64,000 nt of DNA from Methanocella_A sp963769045. GTDB lineage: Archaea > Halobacteriota > Methanocellia > Methanocellales > Methanocellaceae. A program made the position numbers and the translations under genes. The notes under the pieces were generated by a model. That model saw only the letters and a program-made list of their open reading frames with translations, made no database searches and was not told the origin of the DNA. The stretch is from the NCBI GenBank assembly GCA_963769045.1, contig CAVYKK010000028.1:186001-250000 (forward strand). Direction: 5' to 3'. Below, one piece after another: positions 1-9,571 of the stretch (its first letter is position 1; the number at the start of each line of letters is the position of its first letter).

Positions 1-386
1 GCGCTCCGGGACATGGCAGCCACGTCGACGGTCAGCACGACGGGCGCCGACAGCAGCTTCGCCACATGGGCGGTGCTTGCGATCTCTGTGCCCTCCAGGC
101 CATCGTAGAGCCCCATGACCCCTTCCACAACGGCAATATCCGCGCCGCCGCAGGCCCTGGCAAAGGTCCCCCTGACGCCGTCCTCGCCCATCATGAAAGT
201 GTCCAGGTTCCGGGATATCCTGCCGCAGATCGCCGTATGGTGAGAGGGATCGATGAAGTCCGGGCCCACTTTGAACGGCTGGACCTTCAGGCCCTCTGCG
301 GCCAGCGCTGCCATCAGCCCTGTCGCTATTGTCGTCTTTCCGCATCCGCTGTGGGTGCCTGCGACACAGATCCGCGGTATATCCAT
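1..386 (-). CDS. cbiA/cfbB: CbiA/CfbB-family a,c-diamide synthase, N-terminal part (runs off window)
   Basis: The 5' 128 codons of a glutamine-dependent amidotransferase lie on the minus strand; the gene continues beyond base 1. The protein begins MDIPRICVAGTHSGCGKTT, a P-loop of the CobQ/CbiA dethiobiotin-synthetase-like fold, followed by KVGPDFIDPSHH and VVEGVMGLYDG, both typical of CbiA. In this family ATP and glutamine amidate the a and c carboxylates of cobyrinate (CbiA) or of Ni-sirohydrochlorin on the way to coenzyme F430 (CfbB). The visible part cannot separate the two. The start at 386 follows a GAGG/AGGCG stretch. A divergent corrinoid-type binding lipoprotein (623) hints at cobamide metabolism, while the methanogen context allows F430 synthesis. 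Confidence 0.85.
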   Translation of the reverse strand, partial: MDIPRICVAGTHSGCGKTTIATGLMAALAAEGLKVQPFKVGPDFIDPSHHTAICGRISRNLDTFMMGEDGVRGTFARACGGADIAVVEGVMGLYDGLEGTEIASTAHVAKLLSAPVVLTVDVAAMSRS

Positions 387-415
387 AAAATTCGCCTGCT
401 TTAGCCTCATCAAAA

Positions 416-437
416 AAACTTGCCGTAGCGCAAGTTT
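416..437 (-). promoter_or_regulatory. Leader hairpin followed by a T-run upstream of the CbiA/CfbB gene
   Basis: A perfect 8-bp inverted repeat, AAACTTGC / GCAAGTTT with a 6-nt loop, lies 30-51 bases upstream of the start at 386. Read on the minus strand it is followed by a run of T. A TATA-like stretch (TTTATA, near 462-467) lies further upstream, so the hairpin would sit at or just after the transcription start. It could be an operator or an attenuator; which one is not visible from sequence. Confidence 0.45.
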
Positions 438-622
438 ACATGATCAATAAGCGAAGGTCATATAAAACTATTAGCATATGGTTCTTCGCTAACCGGTTTT
501 ATACAGCACTCCGGATACCTGACTGCCGACATGCCCCCGGAACCCGTAATCGGTTAGTTATTTATAGCTTGCCCGTTAATCAAGTAAAATTGTCTTAACT
601 CAATATAAATTAAGGTGTTACC

Positions 623-1600
623 ATGCAGGCAAGATATATCATAATCACTGCGTTGCTGGTTGCGGCGGTCGTGGCGGTCTGCGGCTGCAGCACAGTAACG
701 CCGGAGCCGACGGCGGTTCGCGCCACGCTCACCCCGGGAGAATCGGTGTACCCGATGACTATTTCCGACTACTACGACAGGACCGCGACTATCACAAGCG
801 AGCCCCAGCGCATCGTTTCGCTGTCACCGGTCAACACAGAGATGTTGTTCGCTCTCGGAGTAGGATCAAAAGTTGTCGGTACCAGTAAATGGAGCGACTA
901 TCCCGAAGATGCAAAAAAAATCCCTCAAGTGAGCGAATTTAGTACAGTCAGCTATGAAAATATCACCGCAATCAATCCCGACCTCATAGTGGCAGAGGAC
1001 ATCGTCGGCGAGGAGGCTGTTTCACGGCTCCGCAGCCTGGGCTTCCCGGTGGTAGAGTTCAAGAACAGCAACCTGACGTTGATAAAAAAGAGCATTATGC
1101 TACTTGGTAAAATAACCAACACCGAGGCCAACGCAACAGCGATTGTCACCGGCTTTGATCGTAATATCTCCAATATCAGCGCCAAGACGGCCGGCCTTAA
1201 CGACAGCCAGAAGCCGAACGTGCTGCTACTCACCGGCTTCTCGGCCAGCTACCCTGAAATCTTCCCTTACGGCGGCAACACATATGGCGATGAGCTGTTG
1301 AACCTTACAGGTGGCAGGAACGCAGCAGCCAATGTTCCCCAGTATTCACCAATGAGTAAAGAAGCCATCGTCGATGCGGACCCCGACTACATCGTCATCC
1401 CGGTCGACGGCATCTATTGCCTGATAAGCGACTACGAGTATTTCAAGAATGGCAACGCGACCTGGATGCAGAGCCTGAAAGCCGTGAAGAACGGTAAGGT
1501 CATGTGGGTTGACGGCAACCTGTTCCTCCGCCCCGGTCCCCGGAGCCCGGATGCCGGCCTCGCCCTTGCCCGCGTCATTCACCCCGAGCTGTTCCAATAA
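623..1600 (+). CDS. Periplasmic binding lipoprotein of an ABC transporter (BtuF/FepB type)
   Basis: A 325-residue substrate-binding protein of the Peripla_BP_2 family. The N-terminus has a hydrophobic segment ending in a lipobox-like VCGCS, so the mature protein is probably lipid-anchored at Cys22 outside the membrane. The family signature RIVSLSPVNTEMLFALG starts at about residue 63, followed by PDLIVAE and a typical closing segment with NGKVMWVDG. Family members bind cobalamin, haem or ferric siderophores. No permease or ATPase gene is adjacent, so the substrate is open; the divergent CbiA/CfbB gene favours a corrinoid. The ATG at 623 follows AAGGTG. Confidence 0.85.
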   Translation: MQARYIIITALLVAAVVAVCGCSTVTPEPTAVRATLTPGESVYPMTISDYYDRTATITSEPQRIVSLSPVNTEMLFALGVGSKVVGTSKWSDYPEDAKKIPQVSEFSTVSYENITAINPDLIVAEDIVGEEAVSRLRSLGFPVVEFKNSNLTLIKKSIMLLGKITNTEANATAIVTGFDRNISNISAKTAGLNDSQKPNVLLLTGFSASYPEIFPYGGNTYGDELLNLTGGRNAAANVPQYSPMSKEAIVDADPDYIVIPVDGIYCLISDYEYFKNGNATWMQSLKAVKNGKVMWVDGNLFLRPGPRSPDAGLALARVIHPELFQ

Positions 1601-2012
1601 ACAGGCATGCGCGACATGTGCATGCCACCTCTCATTTTTATTTTTTCCCGTATTCGCCTGCAGCCATGGAGAACGGTTGCATGAACCGGCAGGCGCTCCC
1701 GCCGGCGACGATGATATCCCTCATGTAAATCATGCCGCTCTCACTATACGCTGGCACCTCGCGCATCCTCTTGATTTTTGCCCTATATATTATCTGGTTT
1801 TATCATCCATAGCCGTGAATAATATCCGGGGTAAAAAAATTGCTAAAAGGCGAACGTTGAGGATTTTATGAATAATCTATCACGATTCTGATAGCAAGGG
1901 TTATTTACTAAGACCATTATTCACACGGACAATAATGATAGATTATCTTCCGAAAGGGATTTAATAAATATTCAGACACTAAAATAAAAACATACTAGGG
2001 ATGCGGAGTGCC
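1601..2012. other. Intergenic region: terminator-like hairpin and promoter
   Basis: No gene is seen. Just after the lipoprotein stop, GCATG/CATGC arms (about 1604-1624) are followed by T-rich DNA (ATTTTTATTTTTT, 1634-1648), a likely transcription terminator. The right end carries an A/T-rich box (TTTAATAAATA, near 1960) that probably serves as the promoter of the acyl-CoA synthetase gene. Confidence 0.5.
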
Positions 2013-4098
2013 ATGTTGGAGAAGATGTTTTACCCGGCAAGCGTTGCGGTCATCGGTGCGTCACAGGAGAAAGGAAAAGTAGGCAGAGCGGTCCTCGACA
2101 ATCTCATCAACGGATTCAAGGGAAGCATTTACCCCATCAACCCGAAGTCGGCAGAAATCGAGGGTATCAAGTGTTATAAAAGCGTGCTCAATGTGCCCGG
2201 CGAGATCGATCTCGCCGTCATCGTCATCCCGGCGAAGCTCGTGCCGCAGGCCGTGAAGGAGTGCGGCGAGAAGGGCATCAAGAACCTGGTCATCATCTCC
2301 GCAGGGTTCAAAGAGATCGGCCCCGAGGGCGCCAGGCTGGAGAACGAAGTGAAGGACATCGCCAAAAACTACGGCATCCGGGTCGTCGGGCCCAACTGTC
2401 TCGGCATCCTCAACACCTACTCCGGGTGTAACGCGTCCTTTGCCAAGAAGATGCCCCCGAAGGGCAACATGTCCATTATTTCTCAGTCCGGCGCTCTCGG
2501 CACGGCCATCCTGGACTGGTCCGAGATGACGGACATCGGCTTCGCCAACTTCGTCAGCCTCGGCAACAAGTCCGACCTGAACGAGATCGACTTCATGCAG
2601 GCGTGGCGGGACGACAAGGAGACGTCGGTCATTCTCGCCTACCTGGAGAGCATCACCGACGGCCAGCGGTTCATCAACATGGCCAGGGACGTTTCGAAGG
2701 AGAAGCCCATCATCGTGGTCAAGAGCGGCCGCACCAGCGCCGGCGCGCGAGCCGCGTCGTCACACACGGGCAGCCTGGCCGGAGCGGACGTGGCCTACGA
2801 CTCGGCGTTCGCCCAGTGCGGCGTGATCCGGGCAGGAAACGGTCGACCAGTTCTTCGACCTCGCCGGAGGCTTCTCTGCCCAGCCCATCCCGAAGGGAGA
2901 CAGGGTCTGTATCGTCACCAATGCCGGCGGCCCTGGCATCCTGGCCACGGACGCCTGTGAAAAGCTGGGCCTAAAGCTGGCGAACCTGGCGACCGAGACC
3001 ATCGATAAGCTGAAGACCACACTGCCTGCCGCGGCTAACTTCTACAACCCGGTAGACGTGCTGGGCGACGCGTCGCCGAAGCTCTACGAGTTCGCGCTCA
3101 ACACGGTGATCGCGGACGATGGCGTGGACGGCATCATCGTGCTCGCTACCCCGCAGGCCATGACCGACCCGGTGGGCATCGCCGAGGTTATCGCGAAGGT
3201 ACGCAAGACCACGGATAAGCCTATCCTGCCGAGCTTCGTCGGTGGCACCGAGATGAAGCTGGGCGTGGACGTACTCCAGAAGCACAAGCTGCTCAACTAC
3301 AACGATCCTGAGCGTGCGGCCTATACGCTGAAGACGCTCACGAAGTATAACAACATACGGAACCGGGTCTACGAGAAGCCAAAGCACTTCGAGGTGGACA
3401 AGGCCACGGTCCGCAAGGTGATCAAGGAAGCCCGCATGGCCGGCATCACGGTGCTCGGGCTCGAGGCGCTGCCGGTGCTGGAGGCCTATGGCATCCCGAC
3501 GCTGAAGTACCGCATCGTGGACAGCGCGGACAAGGCCGTTGCCACCGCGAAGGAGTTCGGCTACCCGGTCGTCATGAAGATCGTGTCACCCCAGATCATC
3601 CACAAGTCCGACGTCGGCGGCGTGCGGGTCGGCCTCGACAGCGACGAGGCTATAGAAAACGCCTATAACAAGATGATGAAGGACGTCAAGCAGGCAGTGC
3701 CCCACTGCCGGATCACTGGCGTGCTCATCCAGCAGATGGCCATCGGTGGCAAAGAGGTCATCCTTGGCGTGAACCGGGACCCGCAGTTCGGGCCGCTCAT
3801 CATGTTCGGCCTCGGCGGCATCTACGTGGAAGTCCTCAAGGACGTCCAGTTCCGGGTCGCTCCGCTGACAGAAAAGGACGCGCTGGGCATGATCTACGGT
3901 ATCAAGACCCACCAGCTCCTGGAAGGCGTCCGTGGCGAGAAGCCGGCGGACATCGAGAAGCTCGCCGAGTTTTTAGAGCGGCTGTCGCAGCTCGTCACCG
4001 ACTTCCCGGAAATACTGGAGCTGGACATCAACCCGGTCAAGGTCTACGAAAAGGGCAAGGGATGCCTCGCGCTCGATGCCAGGATGACAATATCCTGA
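2013..4098 (+). CDS. acd: Acyl-CoA (acetate) synthetase, ADP-forming, fused alpha and beta subunits; broken by a +1 frameshift
   Basis: Encodes about 698 residues in two frames. The first frame (to about 2834) carries the CoA-binding alpha domain (SVAVIGASQEKGKVG, GPNCLGI, SQSGALGTAI) and the active-site His in SSHTGSLAG. The second frame (from 2836) continues with ETVDQFFDLAGG and ends in the ATP-grasp beta domain (VMKIVSPQIIHKSDVGGV). The family interconverts acetyl-CoA or other acyl-CoA, ADP and phosphate with acid, ATP and CoA. One extra G at 2835/2836 separates the frames; both sides are conserved and full length, so sequence error or a very recent lesion is likely. The ATG at 2013, preceded by GGAG, was preferred over 2001. 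Confidence 0.9.
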
Positions 4099-4128
4099 GC
4101 TTACATATTCTTTTTTCTGCAGACGTTT

Positions 4129-5694
4129 TTATGGCTCTCGCGCAGGCAGCAGGACCACGAACCGGGCCCCCTTGCGGTAGTCTCCCGGCACGCGATCTTC
4201 TATGCGCAGGAAGCCATGGAACCGGTCGAGCAGGGATTTGACGAGCAGCAGCCCGATTCCCCGGCGTTCCGCCTTCCGGGCGCCATCGTCGACGGGCAAC
4301 AGTTTCTTTTTCAACAGATCGGAAATCCCCGGGCCGTTGTCGGCGATGTCCACCTGGTAATACATCCGGCCGCCCATAGTGATCTTATGCACGTCGATGT
4401 CCACGATCAGCTTTCCCTGCGAATGCCTTATGGCGTTATCGATCAGGTTCGCGAACAGGTCATTTAACATTGCGTTCGCTTCGACCATGCAACCCCGGAC
4501 AGGGGTGTAGTTGATCGTGACCTCGCGGCCGGGGATGTCGGAGTAATTCGCTTTCACTTCGGACAGTACCTGCCCGAGGTCCAGCGTCTCAGGTGGGATA
4601 TCGCCAGCCTGGAGCTGCTTCAGCTTCCGGACATTGCTGATGAGCCGGGAGCTGTTTCGGATGATCTCCAGGGGCTGCGTCAACAGATATCTCTCGTCCT
4701 GCGCCGGCTTGAGGGTATCCAGCGCCATCTCCAGGTAGCCAAGCATGGCCTGGTTCATATTGCCGATGTCGTGACTCATCAGGTCAATGTATAGCTCCGC
4801 CTGGGACTTCGCTTCCCCTATCCGGGCCTCTGCCAGTTTCCGGTCGGTGATGTCCCGGTCGAAGGATATCAGATACTCACGGTTATGGAACCTGAGGTAA
4901 TTCGTACTGACCTCGACCGGGAAACGCTTGCCGTCCTTGTTCAAATGAAAGGATTCGAATATCCGGGTACCCTGTTTCTTTATATAATTCCATACATCCG
5001 CATATCTATCGGGGGTATAATCCGGGTCGATGTCCCAGATGTACATCGAGCGCAGTTCTCCGCGGGAGTAGCCCAGAGACCGGCAGGCAGCCTCGTTCAC
5101 GTACAGGATTTTCCCCTGCTGGTCCAGCCATATTGAGGAGTCTGTAAAATGATCGACGGCGAACTGAGTCAGCCGCAGCCGTTCCTCTGTCTTGAGCCGT
5201 TCGGTGATGTCCTCGTAGGTGCCCAGGATGCCGATGACGTTGCCACGGGCATCATGCAGGGGAACCTTGTTAGTATCAAGCCAGGACTGCCGGCCGTCGG
5301 CCTGGAGCTGAGGCTCAATGATGTGGTACTTGGGCCTGTCGTTGTCCATCACTTCGCGATCGTCCCTGCGAAAGGCTTCAGCCTCTGCTTTTGTCCACGC
5401 CAGGTCAAAGTCGGTCTTACCCACAATGTTTTCGGGCGAGCCGATGCCGGCAGCTATGGCGAAATTCATGTTGCAGCCTATGTATACCGAGTTGATATTT
5501 TTCCAGAAGACCCGCTGTGGAATATTGTCCAGGACCAGACGCATCATCTCGCCGGACGCCCCGATGATCTCCTCCGTGATTTTCCGCTTCTCGCCGACCG
5601 CTTGCAAAGCCATGACCTGCTCCTTGAGACGGGAAATCTCATCCTGGAGGTCCCTTATCCTGCACGCATCATCAGTTTTCATGAAAGAGTTCAT
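4129..5694 (-). CDS. Soluble PAS-PAS sensor histidine kinase
   Basis: A 521-residue cytoplasmic kinase with no membrane segment. An N-terminal coiled coil (about 10-45) is followed by two PAS domains (about 50-165 and 170-290), a dimerisation segment with the H-box MSHDIGNMNQ, and an HATPase_c domain with N-box (LIDNAIRHS), G1 (DNGPGISD) and G2 (RRGIGLLLVKS). The H-box differs from the usual HE(L/I)RTPL and is shared with two other kinases here. PAS domains probably sense redox, small ligands or light; the signal is unknown. No partner response regulator is adjacent. Confidence 0.9.
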   Translation of the reverse strand: MNSFMKTDDACRIRDLQDEISRLKEQVMALQAVGEKRKITEEIIGASGEMMRLVLDNIPQRVFWKNINSVYIGCNMNFAIAAGIGSPENIVGKTDFDLAWTKAEAEAFRRDDREVMDNDRPKYHIIEPQLQADGRQSWLDTNKVPLHDARGNVIGILGTYEDITERLKTEERLRLTQFAVDHFTDSSIWLDQQGKILYVNEAACRSLGYSRGELRSMYIWDIDPDYTPDRYADVWNYIKKQGTRIFESFHLNKDGKRFPVEVSTNYLRFHNREYLISFDRDITDRKLAEARIGEAKSQAELYIDLMSHDIGNMNQAMLGYLEMALDTLKPAQDERYLLTQPLEIIRNSSRLISNVRKLKQLQAGDIPPETLDLGQVLSEVKANYSDIPGREVTINYTPVRGCMVEANAMLNDLFANLIDNAIRHSQGKLIVDIDVHKITMGGRMYYQVDIADNGPGISDLLKKKLLPVDDGARKAERRGIGLLLVKSLLDRFHGFLRIEDRVPGDYRKGARFVVLLPAREP

Positions 5695-5871
5695 AAGACC
5701 GCTTTACTCGATGGTGTAGATTATGAGACATTTTGTATATAAAATGATTATTATAATTAAGTGATGGTCGTGTTTATCCGCCCATCATTCAGGCGTACCA
5801 CCCCGATGTCTGCCATGCCCGGACAAGAAAGCTTTTATTTTACCTGTGATGATGTTCAATTGGGTTGGATT

Positions 5872-6615
5872 ATGGTCTATTCTCGCCTGAAGGCCCGGAT
5901 CAGGGACGCTATTATCACGCTGCTCATTATCATGCTGGCGGTGACCATATTGATCTTGCCGTTCTATAATCCCAGTCTGGCTGTCTACATGACCATCATC
6001 GCCGTGGGCATGTCGCTGGCCCTGCAAAAGTACCTGGCGAGCTTCGTCGGGCACTTTGTCATCCGCGGGTCGGGCATTTTAAACATCGGCGACCGCATAC
6101 GCATCGGCAGCATCAAGGGCGACGTCAAGCACATCGGGCTCTTCCACATCATCCTCGACGAGGTCGGCGACGACGACAAGATGGGCGGCGAGCTGACCGG
6201 GAAGATCATCAGCGTGCCCAACCTGATCGTGCTCGACCAGTCCGTGCAGAACTACTCCCGGGACTTTTCCGTCAACGACGAGATGATCACCTGCGGCTAT
6301 ATCTTTGACGAGATCCGGATACCTCTGAAGCCCAAAAGCGACGTCCAGAAAGCGGTCGTCATACTGGAAGAGCTGCTCTGGAGGGAAAACGCGGCTTTCG
6401 TCAAAGAGGCGGCGGAACACTTTGACCGGGGGCTCCCTAATTTCCTGCACGACATAGAGAAGGGCCCGAGGGTCACAATCCACTTCGATAAAGAGAGGAT
6501 ATGGATCAAAGGCAGGATTGTCACGCCGATCAGGTCCAAGAATGAGCTGCGGACCAGGATCGGGCTGGACTTCATCGACCGCATCAAGGGCGACAGCACT
6601 ATCGAGATCAATTAA
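5872..6615 (+). CDS. MscS-family small mechanosensitive channel
   Basis: About 247 residues from the preferred ATG. Two hydrophobic segments (about residues 13-32 and 36-55) lead into the pore-lining helix and the MscS beta-domain signature GDRIRIG, with a C-terminal alpha/beta domain. Such channels open under membrane tension and release solutes on osmotic downshift. The frame is open from an earlier ATG at 5761, but a TATA-like TTTATTTTA at about 5834-5842 lies inside that extension and favours 5872. The gene converges on the neighbouring kinase, and the 3' ends overlap by 8 bp. Confidence 0.8.
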   Translation: MVYSRLKARIRDAIITLLIIMLAVTILILPFYNPSLAVYMTIIAVGMSLALQKYLASFVGHFVIRGSGILNIGDRIRIGSIKGDVKHIGLFHIILDEVGDDDKMGGELTGKIISVPNLIVLDQSVQNYSRDFSVNDEMITCGYIFDEIRIPLKPKSDVQKAVVILEELLWRENAAFVKEAAEHFDRGLPNFLHDIEKGPRVTIHFDKERIWIKGRIVTPIRSKNELRTRIGLDFIDRIKGDSTIEIN

Positions 6616-7810
6616 GGGCCTGACAGCCATCGCAGGCCGGGAGCATGATCACGAATTTTCCCCCTTTCGAGTAGTCACCGGGGACGCGGTCTTCTATCCG
6701 TATCCTGCCCCCGAGACGGCCGACGAGCGTTTTGACCAGGTACACCCCCAGCCCCCTGCGCTCAGCTTTAATGTCGCTGTTTTCAATATCCTGTGTCAGC
6801 TTTTTCTTCATCGCGTCCGGAAGGCCCGGCCCGTTGTCTTCGATGGCGACCCTGCAATAGTCCTGCGAATTCTCGCGTATCCTGTCCAGCAGGACGTTAA
6901 CCGTCAACGGGCCCATGGAGTGCTTGATTGCGTTGTCGATAATGTTTGTGAACACGTCTTTTATGAGACTGTTTGCCATCACCGTACATCCGGTTGCACA
7001 TGAACAGTTGATCTTTATGTCCCTGTCCCGGGTGCCCGGGTATTTACCGCTCACCTCAGAAAGCAATTTTCCGAGGTCTACCTTTTGGGCCGGGACGTCG
7101 CCCGCATTGATCCTCTGGAGCTTTTTGACATTGTCGATGAGCCGGGAGCTTTTCTCCACCATCTCGATAGACCTGGCGATATACTCTTTTTCTACGCTAT
7201 CGGCAGGGACCCTGTCCGATACCATCTCGAGGTATCCCATGATCGCCTGGTCCATGTTGTTGATATCGTGGCCCATGATGTCCACGTATAGCTCGGCCTG
7301 CGCTTTTGACCTCAACAGCTCGTCTTCTGCTTTCTTGCGTTCGGCCACTTCTTTTCTCAGGCCTTCGTTAGCGTTATTGAGCTCCGCCGTACGTTCCTTT
7401 ATGCGCAGCTCCAGCGTGTCGTACATGCCGCGCAGCCGGTCTTCCGAGCGTTTCAGCACATCGCATAGCTGGTCCTTCTTTTCAACGATCGATCCTATGA
7501 TATAGGCTATAATCAGGAATATTACCGCCCTCAGGACCGCCTCGTATGTGAAGGTGCCGGCGACCAAATAATTGACCGAGATGTGGAACATGCCGAGGAA
7601 TAGCGCGACGTAAACGGCCTTCCGGTGATAGAAGATGGCGGCAAGGATGATCGGGATATAGAAAAGATGCGTATACACAACGTCTATTTTTGAGATCAGG
7701 TTGATGTAGACCGTAACAATAAGGACAACACCGACAGTAATGCCTAAGATTACCAGCTCGTGTTTTTCCTGCATTCGCTGGCAGGCATTCTCGAAAAATC
7801 CGGTTGCCAT
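6608..7810 (-). CDS. Membrane sensor histidine kinase with multi-pass N-terminal domain
   Basis: A 400-residue protein. The first 120 residues hold about four transmembrane helices resembling a membrane-embedded sensory module. A coiled coil follows (RIKERTAELNNANEG), then an H-box of the form MGHDINNMDQ, an N-box (IIDNAIKHS), G1 (DNGPGLPD) and G2 (RRGLGVYLVKT). It probably autophosphorylates on the His of GHDIN in response to a membrane-proximal signal. The kinase core closely resembles those at 4129-5694 and 20309-22099, so these look like paralogues. No response regulator is adjacent. It ends 8 bp inside the convergent MscS gene. Confidence 0.88.
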   Translation of the reverse strand: MATGFFENACQRMQEKHELVILGITVGVVLIVTVYINLISKIDVVYTHLFYIPIILAAIFYHRKAVYVALFLGMFHISVNYLVAGTFTYEAVLRAVIFLIIAYIIGSIVEKKDQLCDVLKRSEDRLRGMYDTLELRIKERTAELNNANEGLRKEVAERKKAEDELLRSKAQAELYVDIMGHDINNMDQAIMGYLEMVSDRVPADSVEKEYIARSIEMVEKSSRLIDNVKKLQRINAGDVPAQKVDLGKLLSEVSGKYPGTRDRDIKINCSCATGCTVMANSLIKDVFTNIIDNAIKHSMGPLTVNVLLDRIRENSQDYCRVAIEDNGPGLPDAMKKKLTQDIENSDIKAERRGLGVYLVKTLVGRLGGRIRIEDRVPGDYSKGGKFVIMLPACDGCQALN

Positions 7811-7981
7811 TCTGCCCGTTCCGTCACTTTATCCAATTATTAAATAATTACAAATTTATTATATAGATAGCCATCCGCATTAACGATGAAAAAGTTCCAT
7901 TTTACAATTTATCCGGACGTATATGCGACAGGTACAGCATCCCGTAACCCATTAATAGACAGGGACATTATAAGTTAAAGG

Positions 7982-8497
7982 ATGATTGTTACGTTGCACG
8001 CTAAGTACGCCAGGGCGGTCATCGTGGGCGCCGTATTCTCGCTGCCCACCCTCTTCTGCATATGGCTTGCCGGGTTACTGCGCAACAGGGCAGTGGCCGA
8101 TGCCCTCAGCAAAGGGCAGGGAGTCCTGTGCGTCGGCCTGGACATCTATCTGCTCTTCCTGTTACTGATCGTCGCCATCTTTGCCGTGGCCGGCATAGTG
8201 TCTGTGAAACTCGCCATTAAAAACGTAAACGGCCCTGGCCAAGCGGGTAAGACGGGGGGAATGGCCGGCGCAGTGGCCGTCATAGCCTCCATCATCATCA
8301 TTATCGCTGTCGAAGCCTATTATCAGATAATTGTCGAGCACAACTTTTCATGGCCGGCATCTCTGGCGGCGAACGCATATGCTATCATAGCATTATCACT
8401 CTATTGCCTGGTGCCCGTCCTCGTCGGCGCGTCTATATCGGCGTTCAGCGGCGTCCTCTACTACAGGCTGCGCCACAGGGTCCGGCCGGAAAGCTGA
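7982..8497 (+). CDS. Four-helix membrane protein of unknown function
   Basis: A 171-residue hydrophobic protein with about four transmembrane segments (near residues 12-32, 50-75, 90-110 and 130-155) and a short basic tail (YYRLRHRVRPES). No family was recognised and there are no obvious catalytic residues. It starts at an ATG preceded by AAAGG, with an A/T-rich promoter upstream (7840-7870 region). It ends one base before the end of the convergent dITPase gene, so the two share a junction. Function unknown. Confidence 0.65.
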   Translation: MIVTLHAKYARAVIVGAVFSLPTLFCIWLAGLLRNRAVADALSKGQGVLCVGLDIYLLFLLLIVAIFAVAGIVSVKLAIKNVNGPGQAGKTGGMAGAVAVIASIIIIIAVEAYYQIIVEHNFSWPASLAANAYAIIALSLYCLVPVLVGASISAFSGVLYYRLRHRVRPES

Positions 8498-9067
8498 TCA
8501 CCGGGTCGCGCACAGCTTGTTCTCGTACCACTCCCGGAACTGGAGCAGCGCCCGGGTCCGGTGGCTGATCTCGTTCTTCTGCTCGGTGGTCATCTCGCCC
8601 ACCGGGAACCTCCGATAGGAAAAGATCGGGTCGTAGCCGAAGCCGTTGGTGCCGACTTCCTCTGTCAGCAGCTCGCCCCACCAGACGCCGGTGAACGTGG
8701 TCGGCTCCTGGCCGGGAGCACAGTAGCCCACCACGGATCGGAACTCGGCCCGGCGGTTTTTCTCCCCGTCCATGAGCTTGAGGATGCCCTTGTTGCCGAG
8801 GGTGTGCTGGACGTAGGCCGAATACGGCCCCGGGAAGCCCTTCAGAGCGTCGACGAACAGCCCGGAGTCCTCCACGATGACCGGCTTGTTAAGCTGTTCG
8901 GCGCAGTACTTCGCGCCATAGGCCGCGATCTTCGAAGTGTCGTCCTCCTGCAGTTCCGGGTAGGTCATATCGACCTGCTCGACGTCGAAATAGTCCCGGA
9001 ACAGCAGCCCGGCCTCTCGCATCTTGCCGGCATTGTGGGTGACGAAATAAATCCTGGGAAGTGGCAT
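8498..9067 (-). CDS. rdgB: XTP/dITP diphosphatase (RdgB/HAM1 family)
   Basis: A 189-residue nucleotide-pool sanitiser that hydrolyses dITP, ITP and XTP to the monophosphate and pyrophosphate, keeping deaminated purines out of nucleic acid. The family signature THNAGKMREA lies just after the start; the metal and base-binding stretch VEDSGLFVDAL and the late FGYDPIF segment are also present. Length matches archaeal members. The ATG at 9067 (MPLPRIYFVTHN) is preferred to an upstream GTG/ATG at 9088 because homologues begin a few residues before THN. Confidence 0.93.
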   Translation of the reverse strand: MPLPRIYFVTHNAGKMREAGLLFRDYFDVEQVDMTYPELQEDDTSKIAAYGAKYCAEQLNKPVIVEDSGLFVDALKGFPGPYSAYVQHTLGNKGILKLMDGEKNRRAEFRSVVGYCAPGQEPTTFTGVWWGELLTEEVGTNGFGYDPIFSYRRFPVGEMTTEQKNEISHRTRALLQFREWYENKLCATR

Positions 9068-9155
9068 AGTATCAAATTGTACCCGCAAGCAAAAAACAAT
9101 TTCGATCTCTTAGTGGCCAGTCTGCGGCAAAACCTGCGGGTATAGCCATTAGATA

Positions 9156-9338
9156 AATGTCGTATATGCTGAGCCGGCATTTAACGCGACGTACGCTACG
9201 GCCGCGACGTACGCAACGTCTGATAATCCGGCTACGCTTGCCATTACCTGATAAAACGTAGCGTACGTCGCGGCCGTAGCGTACGTCGCGTTTGGTGCCG
9301 GCTCAGCGTTCAAAACATTTCACCAATGACTATACTCT
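9156..9338. repeat. Palindromic MITE-like repeat, copy 1
   Basis: About 180 bp dominated by a near-perfect inverted repeat. The left arm (9168-9219) begins GCTGAGCCGGC, the right arm (9256-9307) ends GCCGGCTCAGC, and both are built from repeated GACGTACGCTACG units. The element ends with AATGACTATA (near 9325). A related copy sits at 18347-18520. It has no coding capacity and lies between the dITPase and a kinase gene. Confidence 0.85.
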
Positions 9339-9571
9339 GTGGTGAGTGCCGGCCAGCCTGCACAAAAAGATTCAGTAATGACTATATTGCGAGTAAAAAT
9401 TCAGGGGTCATTGCAAACATTTTTACATTCTCCCGGAAACTGGCCCGATGCATTCCTTACGGCCATACTGGCATGCCATTCGCCGATCGTTACTTGCGGT
9501 TTAGTAATTATGAAATGCTAACGGAACTCTTATTTTTACTGCCATTAATATGATTAGTATTCTGAGAGCTT
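9339..9571. other. Intergenic region downstream of the repeat
   Basis: No convincing gene. It carries a second copy of the repeat-end motif (ACAAAAAGATTCAGTAATGACTATA, in two parts around 9360-9385) and A/T-rich sequence ahead of the kinase start at 9572. Confidence 0.4.

Noticed and set aside
440..622. Cobalamin riboswitch upstream of the binding lipoprotein
   Set aside because: No B12-box-like conserved sequence was seen, and the space is A/T-rich with ordinary promoter elements.
9326..9553. 75-codon open frame after the palindromic repeat
   Set aside because: It starts within the repeat end motif, has no ribosome site and no protein-like pattern.
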